Of a stretch of 64,000 nucleotides of DNA, positions 58,901-64,000 are shown piece after piece. Source of the stretch: Rhinopomastus cyanomelas (Eukaryota; Chordata; Aves; Bucerotiformes; Rhinopomastidae). Position 1 is the stretch's first letter. Every line of letters starts with the position of its first letter. The notes beneath the pieces are model-generated. The model saw only the letters and a list, made by a program, of their open reading frames with translations. It ran no database searches and was not told the origin of the DNA. A program made the position numbers and the translations under genes. The stretch spans positions 1 to 64,000 of the forward strand of contig VXBP01001901.1 in assembly GCA_013400115.1 (NCBI GenBank), given 5' to 3'.

Positions 58901-61900
58901 CCACAGTCCAGAAGGTTCCTCAAGTGCATTGGTGACAATTTCCTGATGCAGATGGTGGAAGAGCCCACTAGGAGAGGAGTGCTGCTGGATCTTGCCCTCA
59001 CCAACAGGGCGGGTCTGGTTGGAGCAGTGAAGGTTGAGGGCACCCTTGGTTGCAGTGACCATGAGACGGTGGAGTTCAGGNNNNNNNNNNNNNNNNNNNN
59101 NNNNNNNNNNNNNNNNNNNNNNNNNNNNNNTACTGAACATCTTCTTTGCCTCCGTCTATACTTCTGGGGTCTGTCTTGATATCAAGCCCCAGACTTCAGA
59201 GGAGGTTGAGGCAAGAGAGGAGCCTGCCTTGGTTGATGAGGACTGGGTTAGGGATAAGTGTCTAGTGTCATGTGAAGGAATGTGAGGCAGCAGAAAATTT
59301 TAGGCTGAGAGGAAAATCAGACTCTACTTATTTGAGGTCATTGAAGCATCTATGTTCATCTTTACATAATAAGCCTGCAGCAACACCCATGCCCTGGCCA
59401 GCCTTGGGCATCCCTCCAGTCACCACTCTTGCAGGGCATCCACAGCCCTGTTTACAACCATCCTTTCTGCATCATAAATGCTGTCTTAGCTGGAGGTGAA
59501 GGCTGTGGCTTTGCTTTTTTTTACAACTGCTGGTTGTTTACTCCTGTGTAAGCTGTTTAGCTTTCGGTCAAAAGCTCATCTCAGCACTACGGTCCTCCTC
59601 AAAGTTGGCACCTGCAATCCTGAACACTGCTGCGATGCTCACTGCTTTCTGCTGGAATCTTTCTTGATTTATTCAGAGGAATCATTTGTCTGAGAGAGGA
59701 ATTAAGTATTATGTTTTCAGAACTGTTAACCTTTTTGGCAAAGGGTTGGTGAAGAACAGCTGAGCACAGCTCCAAGGAGAGAGAAGGTTGTATTGCTGTG
59801 CTTAAGCATTTGGGCAATGAGGTTTGTCATCCATGCCTGCTAATCTCTTCATAAGCAGTGCTGTCTGAGTATTGTGAAGAATGTGTTCAGAAACCAGTGC
59901 CCTGGCTTACGTACTTTGAAACTCACCTTGAAGACTACTAAGCTTTTTGCAAAAGAGAGGTCTTGTGATAAGTCTCCAATGAAAAAGGATCCTTGTGGTG
60001 GGAAAAGCCTGTCTTGGAGAAGAGTTGTTTTGTGGTAGCTTAAGTAGATGATAAAGATAGCTGTTGCCTGGGTAAAACAACAGATCTGTTTGACTTTCCA
60101 TCCAGGTTTGTTTTCTCTCTCTCTCTCTAGAAGCAAGGTCAAGCACATGGACATTATTATGGTGGTCACTTAAGGACAGAACTTTAGTTTCTAGTTTCAA
60201 CTTCTGTGATCTGTTCCTTTATGAAGATGGTCTGACATTGGGTCATGTGTCCTGATATTTTTAGGTGCTATCGTGTTTATAAAAACACATCAAGGTGCCT
60301 ATAAATGATCTTTTCACCTCAAGCCGTGGAAGCTAGTAACAAGTCTATTTTGGCAGCACTGTTCCTATGAAATAACTTCTCTTAGATGCTAGTGATGGGT
60401 AGTGGAAATGGCTTAATGTGCCCTTAGTGAGCTGCTGCATTGGTGATGGGAACATCAGTAACGTGCCACTGGTGGTAGGAGCAGTTAATGCAGCAGGGTG
60501 CAGTTAAAGATAGAATCTGAATGAGGCTGTTCTTGACCAGAACTTCACACTCTATTTCTCTCAGAGTTTCCAGCATTTATGTGCTAACATACAGGTGTTG
60601 CTAGCACGTGTCAGAAGCAAAGAGGAAAATATTTGTAGAAAGAAGTAGCTCCAAATAAGCAGATCATGTCAGTGTACGGACCTTTTCATAAGAAGAGTCA
60701 AAGTCAAGTTTTTGGAGATCTAAGCGTCGCACAAGAAAATGTCAAGACTCTGGAATATTTCAACAAGCATTAAAAAAATCAACAAGATATTTTTATCATC
60801 TTAAAGAAGTAAGAGGGGTTTTTGTCCTTGGATATATTTAACACTGCAAACAGGCTGTAAGTTTCAAAGAAACAGCTGTGCTGTTCAATGTCCTGGTGTT
60901 ACCAAACCCCCAGTTGTTGTCAGTCTGACAAGAGTCATAAAGGTACAGTGAAATTCAGCACAACTTCTGCTAAATCAGCTTTGAAAGAGGACAAAAAGAT
61001 ATTGATGTGAAAGTCTATTTCAAATTGGCTTGAATCAGCAATCATTCAGGGGGAAAGGCCCCAATGATTTCTGATTCAAGCCTATAGAATTCGCTGACTT
61101 TCTTATTCAAGAGCTCTTCTTCTCTCTTCTCTTACAAATACTTGCACGACTTACAGAAACAGTCCCAGCAGCAGCTGCCAGGAAGACTATCATTAGTCTA
61201 AAATACACTATATCTAGCCCAGAAGGTAGAAATGATGATAAAGTTGCTGTGCATGTGGGAAATCAGAAAACTTCTGCATTATTGTGGTGAAACAGATTAA
61301 CAGCACTTTTGGTACAAATAAAGTTCCTACCCAGAGGATATGCCCAGCTAGTACAAAACAATGCGCAGTTCTTTAATGGTGGCATCTAGCATTGGCTTAC
61401 GTTCCAGGGAAAGCCAGATCAAATCGCCCACTAAGGCAATGGAACAGGAGTCTTAATGGGAAAAATCCAAGTATTTCAATGCCGACCCCAGTATTAAGGT
61501 TTAGTGTCACTACAGAATAAATATAGTGTAAATAATGCTTCTGGAATACCTTGCCTTACTTAGAATTGCCTGCTCTTTGTGCAAAACCTCTTTCCTAGTT
61601 CACTACTGACTGCATTCAGCTCATATTTTTTAGCCATAAAATCGGATTCTGTAGCCGTGAATGCAGTACAACAGAAGGAGGAAAAATACTGCTCCTCTAA
61701 TTCCGTGTGGAGCAGCTCACCACCACCACAACGTTTACCTCGTGCCTCTGACAGTCTGGCTAAACAGAGAAGCTCATACCTGCTCTTGTGGCCACTTCTG
61801 TCTGTCCTCGGGGGTTCTTGACTTCGCTTTAAACCCTCTAGGCATGTCTCCACTGTGCTTAGAAGCAGATGGGATGTTGAGTGATTTTGGCCTCCCCTCA

Positions 61901-62745
61901 TGCCTGCTAGCACTGTGAATAGCTTCTCCCTTTGAACAAGTCTCTTTATAGTCATGTGCCAGGTTCTCAGTCCCAGTGTGCTCTGGACTCATTTCTGTTG
62001 TACTGTTAATACTGCTCATGCTCATACTCATTTTGATTTCTGCTACAATCTGGTCAATGTCCTCTTCCTGCTCTTCCAGCTCTGCATCCTCTTTTCTGGA
62101 ATGGTACTGTGGTATTCCCTGCGAGTTGCCGTTAGCCTCTGCTGGGTAGTAGTCTGGATAGCCACCTTCACTGTGACAGTACTGTATATTTTCTTCTTGG
62201 TCTTGAATCTCCAAAGATGACACTTCATCCTCCAAAATCTGTACACCATTATCTTGACCTTCCTGCCACAGGTGTCTATCTGTCACCTCACTTTCATCTT
62301 GGTGCTCAATTTCACCTTCAACCCATTCTTTCACAGCTTCCTGACATTCATCTGTTTCGATATGGTGTTCCTCATGGGGAGCATACTCCTCCCCATTGCA
62401 GTCCATTCCTTCCAGGTAACTGTCATCCTCTGGACAGTATCTAATGTAGTATGTGATACCCTCCTCTTCTGGTAAGCCTTCATCATAGTCCTCCTCTTCA
62501 GAGGTGTTGTTCACGTAGTCGGAGCTGGAGTCCCCATCCCCACTATGATCATTGCACTCGTGTTCCACAGGTGTAGGACTGCCTTGTCTGACAGTTGATA
62601 GTTCTGCCTCCTTTGCCACATAATCTTCAATGGGAAGGTCACTCTCTTCATTTTCAGGCTCCCCGTTGTGTGATGAAGTAGGGCAAGCTCTCACTCTGTG
62701 ATCCAACATGCTGGCTGCAGTGCTTTGATGTTTCCTGTTTGCCAT
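34868..62745 (-). CDS. APBA2: APBA2 (Mint2, X11-like), complete 754-residue adaptor in twelve coding exons
   Basis: Minus-strand exons: 62745-61780, 57185-57105, 56085-56049, 52783-52638, 51505-51470, 50084-49998, 44163-43978, 42405-42226, 41270-41058, 40308-40189, 36297-36157 and 34939-34868. They total 2265 nt (754 codons plus TAG), with every junction GT-AG and in phase; the human protein is 749 residues as I recall it. The start has a good context (GCTATGG) and an in-frame stop 24 bases upstream. Residues 1-322 are acidic, with a NNTSEEEDYDEGLPEEE block and the QEEDIDQIVAEIKMSMS segment of the Munc18-binding region. A PTB domain spans about 364-555, PDZ1 about 580-660 and PDZ2 about 666-746, with C-terminus PLYI. 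Mint2 is known to bind the APP tail (YENPTY) through the PTB domain and to act in APP sorting and presynaptic exocytosis. Mint2 is preferred over Mint1 by the N-terminus and by KAAKIKKKA in the PTB insert. Confidence 0.98.
34940..36156. other. APBA2 intron 11
   Basis: Intronic. A G-rich run (GGGGGGGTGGGGAGGGTGGG) lies at about 35110-35130 and could form a G-quadruplex on the plus strand. I see nothing else recognisable. Confidence 0.5.
36157..36297 (-). CDS. APBA2: APBA2 coding exon 11 (PDZ2 core)
   Basis: 141 nt, phase 0 to 0, encoding [20 protein letters not shown] and [20 protein letters not shown] then LSNSVGE. The acceptor is TTCTCTTGGTAG and the donor is GTAAGA. It carries the betaC-alphaB part of PDZ2. 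Confidence 0.98.
36702..37112 (-). mobile_element. CR1 LINE 3' end
   Basis: On the plus strand it starts AGAATCATAGCATGGCTGAG, the reverse of a CR1 tail, and runs through CTGGTCTTGAACACTTCCAG and GGGCACCCACAGCCTCTCTG. This is the reversed 3' UTR and end of ORF2. It lies in APBA2 intron 10 in the same orientation as APBA2. Confidence 0.88.
37113..40188. other. Remainder of APBA2 intron 10
   Basis: Mostly unique intronic sequence. One plus-strand open stretch at 39949-40097 has exon-like borders but no family match (see findings). I see no other element. Confidence 0.5.
40189..40308 (-). CDS. APBA2: APBA2 coding exon 10 (PDZ1-PDZ2 linker)
   Basis: 120 nt, phase 0 to 0, encoding [20 protein letters not shown] and [20 protein letters not shown]. 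The acceptor is ATGCTTTTACAG and the donor is GTAAGT. The plus strand is also open across it, but the family match is on the minus strand. Confidence 0.98.
41058..41270 (-). CDS. APBA2: APBA2 coding exon 9 (PDZ1)
   Basis: 213 nt, phase 0 to 0, encoding [40 protein letters not shown] and [20 protein letters not shown] then K. It holds almost all of PDZ1, including the [10 protein letters not shown] carboxylate-binding strand. The acceptor is CTCATTGCAG and the donor is GTACCC. Confidence 0.98.
41409..41458. repeat. 24-bp tandem repeat, two copies
   Basis: CACATACTTTGCACACTTCAC is followed by ATT and a second copy differing at its end (TTCGC), in the APBA2 intron between exons 8 and 9. Confidence 0.85.
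42226..42405 (-). CDS. APBA2: APBA2 coding exon 8 (end of PTB domain)
   Basis: 180 nt, phase 0 to 0, encoding [20 protein letters not shown], then [20 protein letters not shown] and [20 protein letters not shown]. It carries the C-terminal PTB helix and the linker to PDZ1. The acceptor is GCGTTCTAG and the donor is GTAAAC. Confidence 0.98.
43401..43564. repeat. Duplicated flanks around a single unknown base
   Basis: A 19-base block (43401-43419) and a 36-base block (43420-43455) are adjacent on the left of the unknown base at 43456. Both recur on the right (43460-43478 and 43529-43564), separated there by 50 bases. This looks like two versions of one locus kept side by side. Confidence 0.93.
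43602..43695 (-). mobile_element. CR1 3' tail fragment
   Basis: AGAATCATGGAATCGTTTAG followed by GTTGGAAAAGATC and GAGTCCAACC is a reversed CR1 tail, in the APBA2 intron between exons 7 and 8. Confidence 0.75.
43978..44163 (-). CDS. APBA2: APBA2 coding exon 7 (PTB domain)
   Basis: 186 nt, phase 0 to 0, encoding [40 protein letters not shown] and [20 protein letters not shown] then ED. It forms central PTB strands. The acceptor is TTTCTGTAG and the donor is GTAAGT. Confidence 0.98.
44164..45429. other. APBA2 intron 6, unique part
   Basis: Intronic sequence before a long CR1 insertion. I see nothing else recognisable. Confidence 0.5.
45430..46335 (-). mobile_element. CR1 LINE, about 0.9 kb of ORF2 and 3' UTR
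   Basis: The minus strand reads FADDTKLCGEC-like text near 46200, then LDRWAGANCMRYNEAKCQVLHF, RAQVAKKANRFLAWIRNSMV and LVRPHLKFCVLFWA, the reverse transcriptase to C-terminus order of CR1 ORF2. Its 3' part starts on the plus strand near AAATACCTCCAGGGATGGTG. It is 5' truncated and frameshifted. Confidence 0.9.
46336..48575. other. APBA2 intron 6, unique part
   Basis: Includes a C/T-rich stretch at about 46510-46800 and a short GT dinucleotide run at about 48177-48192. I recognise no gene or mobile element. Confidence 0.5.
48580..48895 (-). mobile_element. CR1 LINE 3' end, left part of an interrupted element
   Basis: The minus strand reads TGDRTRGHSLKLHQGRFRLD and IRKRFFTERVIRFWNGLP then TEVVESPSLEVF, followed by the CR1 3' UTR. 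It stops at a single unknown base at 48896. Confidence 0.88.
48897..49053 (+). mobile_element. CR1 LINE 3' tail in opposite orientation, nested
   Basis: The plus strand reads CTGGATGTGTTCCTGTGTGA, then GGATTGGACTAGATGATC and a clean tail of three GATTCTATG units ending at about 49050. It sits between two minus-oriented CR1 pieces. The clean tail suggests a younger insertion. Confidence 0.9.
49055..49592 (-). mobile_element. CR1 LINE reverse transcriptase fragment, right part of an interrupted element
   Basis: The minus strand encodes MTNLISFYDQVTRLVDERKA, VDVVYLDFRKAFDTVSHDVL and ILCWVRSWLDG, then a shifted frame around FADDTKLG. With 48580-48895 it may form one minus-oriented CR1 split by the piece at 48897-49053. 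Confidence 0.9.
49998..50084 (-). CDS. APBA2: APBA2 coding exon 6 (PTB domain)
   Basis: 87 nt, phase 0 to 0, encoding TSEGESQALTEVDLFISTQR and IKVLNADTQ. The acceptor is GTCTTTTAG and the donor is GTAAGT. Confidence 0.98.
50085..51469. other. APBA2 intron 5
   Basis: Unique intronic sequence with no recognised element. Confidence 0.5.
51470..51505 (-). CDS. APBA2: APBA2 coding exon 5, 36-nt microexon
   Basis: 36 nt, phase 0 to 0, encoding RMQKAAKIKKKA, a strongly basic insert in the PTB domain. The acceptor is TGCTCCTCAG and the donor is GTGTGT, which departs from the GTRAGT consensus. As a symmetric microexon it could be skipped without a frameshift. Confidence 0.96.
51670..51831. other. 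Small CpG-rich patch in APBA2 intron 4
   Basis: I count 16 CpG dinucleotides in about 162 bases, far above the surrounding intron. It lies about 165 bases upstream (in APBA2 direction) of the 36-nt microexon. It could be an unmethylated regulatory element or an insertion of GC-rich sequence. I see no coding match. Confidence 0.6.
52638..52783 (-). CDS. APBA2: APBA2 coding exon 4 (start of PTB domain)
   Basis: 146 nt, phase 1 to 0, completing a split valine (G|TT), then [40 protein letters not shown] and QEAVSRVK. The acceptor is CTCATGTCAG and the donor is GTAGGG. The entering phase of 1 requires the upstream 37-nt exon. Confidence 0.98.
52930..53172 (+). mobile_element. CR1 LINE 3' end, old
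   Basis: TGCAGTGACAGGAGCAACCG, then ATGAGGGTGGTGAAGCACTG and CCCAGGAGACATTCACGGTC follow the CR1 ORF2 end (RTRGN..RF..NEGGEALE). It is diverged, in APBA2 intron 3, antisense to APBA2. Confidence 0.75.
53687..54220 (-). mobile_element. CR1 LINE 3' portion
   Basis: It starts on the plus strand with AGAATCACAGGACATTAGGG (a reversed tail). The minus strand reads GTRLCSVAPNDRTRGNGCEL and MRPHLEYCVHFWATQIQKDA, the C-terminal part of CR1 ORF2. Several frameshifts are present. Confidence 0.9.
54505..54905 (+). mobile_element. CR1 LINE 3' portion with internal deletion
   Basis: Plus-strand reading gives LVRPHLE then a stop, MELLERVHCRAMRMMKEVEH, LPYEERLRELGLFSLEKRRL and RGDLINVYKYLKGG. It then jumps to WEQAAQGGL and the 3' UTR GATTGGTCTAGATGATCTTT. 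About 100 bases of ORF2 end are missing compared with the copy at 62888-63516. Confidence 0.9.
54906..56048. other. APBA2 intron 3, unique part
   Basis: No repeat or exon recognised. A 20-base stretch at 54994-55013 on the minus strand has splice-like borders but does not fit the reading frame (see rejected items). Confidence 0.5.
56049..56085 (-). CDS. APBA2: APBA2 coding exon 3, 37-nt microexon
   Basis: 37 nt, phase 0 to 1, encoding TKKVSSFPSFVD and the first base of the next valine. Borders are TTCTCAACAG and GTAAGT. It matches TKKVASFPSFVA of the human protein as I recall it, and it is the only way to join exon 2 (phase 0) to exon 4 (phase 1). It is too short for simple reading-frame searches. 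Confidence 0.95.
57105..57185 (-). CDS. APBA2: APBA2 coding exon 2
   Basis: 81 nt, phase 0 to 0, encoding MCNGLEQPRKQQRSDLNGPV then DNNNTPE. The acceptor is TTTTATTATAG and the donor is GTAGGT. It is part of the linker between the Munc18-binding region and the PTB domain. Confidence 0.97.
57186..58845. other. APBA2 intron 1, unique part
   Basis: Intron 1 runs 57186-61779. This part holds no element that I recognise. Confidence 0.5.
58846..59250 (+). mobile_element. CR1 LINE fragment, ORF2 endonuclease region, with gap
   Basis: The plus strand reads DNFLMQMVEEPTRRGVLLDL, ALTNRAGLVGAVKVEGTLGC and SDHETVEFR, the C-terminal endonuclease signature including the catalytic SDH. After 50 unknown bases (59081-59130) it continues with FFASVYTSGVCLDIKPQTSE, the ORF2 linker. 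The fragment is open on both sides of the gap. Confidence 0.9.
59081..59130. other. Assembly gap of 50 unknown bases
   Basis: Run of N inside a CR1 fragment in APBA2 intron 1. The CR1 text on either side is normally separated by more than 50 bases (endonuclease end and linker), so either the gap length is nominal or the element is deleted. Confidence 0.97.
59251..61779. other. APBA2 intron 1, unique part next to exon 1
   Basis: Intronic sequence with a short CT dinucleotide run at about 60112-60128. I recognise no gene, RNA or mobile element. Confidence 0.5.
61780..62745 (-). CDS. APBA2: APBA2 coding exon 1 (N-terminal 322 residues)
   Basis: 966 nt, exactly 322 codons, ending at GAGCAG|GTATGA. 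The start is the ATG at 62745-62743 (MANRKHQSTAAS), with an in-frame TGA at 62769-62767. It contains SPTPVEHECNDHSGDGDSSS, NNTSEEEDYDEGLPEEE, RYCPEDDSYLEGMDCNGEEY and QEEDIDQIVAEIKMSMSMSS. The exon is acidic and probably mostly disordered, with the Munc18-binding region toward its end. Confidence 0.98.
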
Positions 62746-62783
62746 AGCAAACTCCTCACACGACAATCATTTCTAAGCAGTTT
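62746..62783 (-). other. APBA2: APBA2 5' UTR part of exon 1
   Basis: 38 untranslated bases between a good acceptor (CATCTTCCCTACAG, ending at 62784) and the start codon. Further 5' UTR exons and the promoter lie outside the window. Confidence 0.8.
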
Positions 62784-62887
62784 CTGTAGGGAAGATGGAA
62801 AGACAGACATTCAGGAAAAGGTCATCAGTAGATATTAATAGGAAACAAATGGGTAGATTGTTTGATAAAAAGGATGTGTTTGTAGAT

Positions 62888-63516
62888 AGGTGGCCAGCAG
62901 GATGACCATGAGCCAGCAGTGTGCCCTTGTGGCCAAGAAGGCCAACACCATCCTGGGGTGGATCAGAATGGGGGTGGTTAGCAGATCAAGAGAGGTTCTT
63001 CTTCCCCTCTACTCTGCCCTAGTGAGACCACATCTGGAATATCATGTCCAGTTCTGGGCCACTCAGTTTAAGAGGGATGTGGAGCTGCTGGAGAGGGTCC
63101 AGAGTAGAGCTATGAGGATGATGAAGGAAGTAGAGCACCTCCCTTATGAGAAAAGGCTGAGGGAGCTGGGTCTCTTCAGCTTAGAGATGGGGAAACTGAG
63201 GGGTGACCTCATTAATGTTGATAAATATGGAAAGGGTGAATGTCATGAGGCTGGAGCCAGGCTCTGCTCAGTGGCATCCAATGGTAGGACAAGGGGCAAT
63301 GGGTGTCAGCTGGAACATAGGAGGTTCCACATAAATACGAGAAGGAGCTTCTTCTCAGTGAGGGTGACAGAGCACTGGAACAGGCTGCCCAGGGGGGTTG
63401 TGGAGTCTTCTTCTCCGGAGACATTTAAGACCTGCCTGGATGTGTTCCTGTGTGACTTGGTCTAGGTGATCCTTTCGAGGTCCCTCCCAATCCCTAACGA
63501 TTCTATGAGTCGATGA
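62888..63516 (+). mobile_element. CR1 LINE 3' portion, relatively young
   Basis: A single open frame of 191 codons (62890-63465) covers the last part of CR1 ORF2: ASRMTMSQQCALVAKKANTI, LVRPHLEYHVQFWATQFKRD, KEVEHLPYEKRLRELGLFSL and VRVTEHWNRLPRGVVESSSP, ending FLCDLV and stop. The 3' UTR and CGATTCTATGAGTCGATG tail follow. It is 5' truncated. It lies only about 105 bases upstream of the APBA2 exon 1 acceptor, antisense to APBA2. Confidence 0.93.
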
Positions 63517-64000
63517 TTTAAGCCAGATTCATGGACAGGTTATTTTCTCAACACTGATGTTAGGCAACTATTAAATCAAAGCAATAACTTCCACGCTGAA
63601 GGGAACAGAGCTCTACATTTATGCTAAATGCATTCTAGTGTAGGATCTCTTCTGTGAGTTTGACAGAGAATTCATCCTGAACCTTGAAATTCGCTTTCAG
63701 TTTTTTTCTCTTTGCAGCATGAAGTCATGCTTTGATTGCTGTGCAGTAAACAGAAGCTCTTTTCCATTTTCAGCTGAGGCACTTCTTTTCATGTGCACTG
63801 AAAGCATACACCTAGAAGCTGAGCTGCTCTTATCAGAACTAAAGGAAAATAATTCCACTTGCTTGGGAGCCCTACAAGACACAAAATGCCCTGTTAGTAA
63901 AAATTCCACCTCTCTGGATGCTAGAAATACGGAAGTATTGTATTTAAGACAGACTTGCAGGGACCTAGTCCAACTGCCTGACCAATTCATGGCCAACCAA
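63517..64000. other. APBA2 upstream intron to window end
   Basis: Unique sequence. The last 45 bases (GGGACCTAGTCCAACTGCCT and following) resemble a reversed, diverged CR1-like tail that would continue beyond the window. Confidence 0.35.

Noticed and set aside
61954..62475. Plus-strand open frames rich in hydrophobic residues, looking like membrane proteins
   Set aside because: They are the complement of the acidic APBA2 exon 1; Glu/Asp codons read as Leu/Phe/Val on the other strand.
62746..62766. Upstream extension of APBA2 by seven residues from a TTG codon
   Set aside because: The frame opens from a non-ATG codon directly after a stop. The ATG at 62745 has a good context and matches the known Mint2 start.
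1..64000. Search by eye for tRNA, snoRNA, microRNA hairpins and CRISPR-like arrays
   Set aside because: Nothing convincing was found. The only regular arrays are the 20-bp, 24-bp and 65-bp tandem repeats listed. A covariance-model scan would be needed to exclude small RNAs.

Overview
The window is vertebrate genomic DNA, most likely from a bird. It has spliced genes with GT-AG introns, many fragments of CR1 LINE retrotransposons (several ending in the 8-base ATTCTATG-type tail typical of avian CR1), one LTR-like element and no Alu/L1-like repeats. CR1 fragments cover roughly 9-10 kb (about 15%). That is high for a bird and would fit a CR1-rich lineage such as woodpeckers and their relatives, but the lineage is only a suggestion.

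Two protein-coding genes converge tail to tail. On the + strand, ten coding exons between 3926 and 31986 encode the C-terminal 630 residues of ENTREP2 (FAM189A1), a four-pass membrane protein with proline-rich PPxY motifs. Its first exon(s) lie upstream of the window. On the - strand, twelve coding exons between 62745 and 34868 encode what looks like the complete 754-residue APBA2 (Mint2/X11L) adaptor: an acidic N-terminal region, a Munc18-binding region, a PTB domain and two PDZ domains. I rebuilt all twelve exons with matching phases. They include two microexons of 37 nt and 36 nt. From memory, ENTREP2 and APBA2 are also convergent neighbours at human 15q13, and the paralogous pair ENTREP1-APBA1 sits at 9q21, so the arrangement looks like conserved synteny.

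Layout: 1-3925 is an upstream ENTREP2 intron with CR1 pieces and one unidentified reading frame. 3926-31986 holds the ENTREP2 exons, with a minus-oriented LTR-like element (about 5419-7640) and an old, internally deleted CR1 (7640-9445) in its first intron here. 31987-34867 holds the two 3' UTRs and about 1.2 kb between the best poly(A) signals. 34868-62745 holds APBA2. 62746-64000 is APBA2 5' UTR and intron with a fairly young CR1.

The clearest unusual signal is technical. The window has five isolated single-N positions. At three of them the two flanks carry duplicated sequence (680 bp, 25 bp, and 19+36 bp). This is what unmerged overlaps or retained alternative haplotypes look like, so those local duplications should not be taken as biology without checking. 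I found no operon, CRISPR array, RNA gene or novel multi-gene system. The two genes are unrelated in mechanism apart from both acting in membrane-protein trafficking: ENTREP proteins on endosomes with ITCH and epsin, Mint proteins on APP sorting and synaptic vesicle exocytosis.
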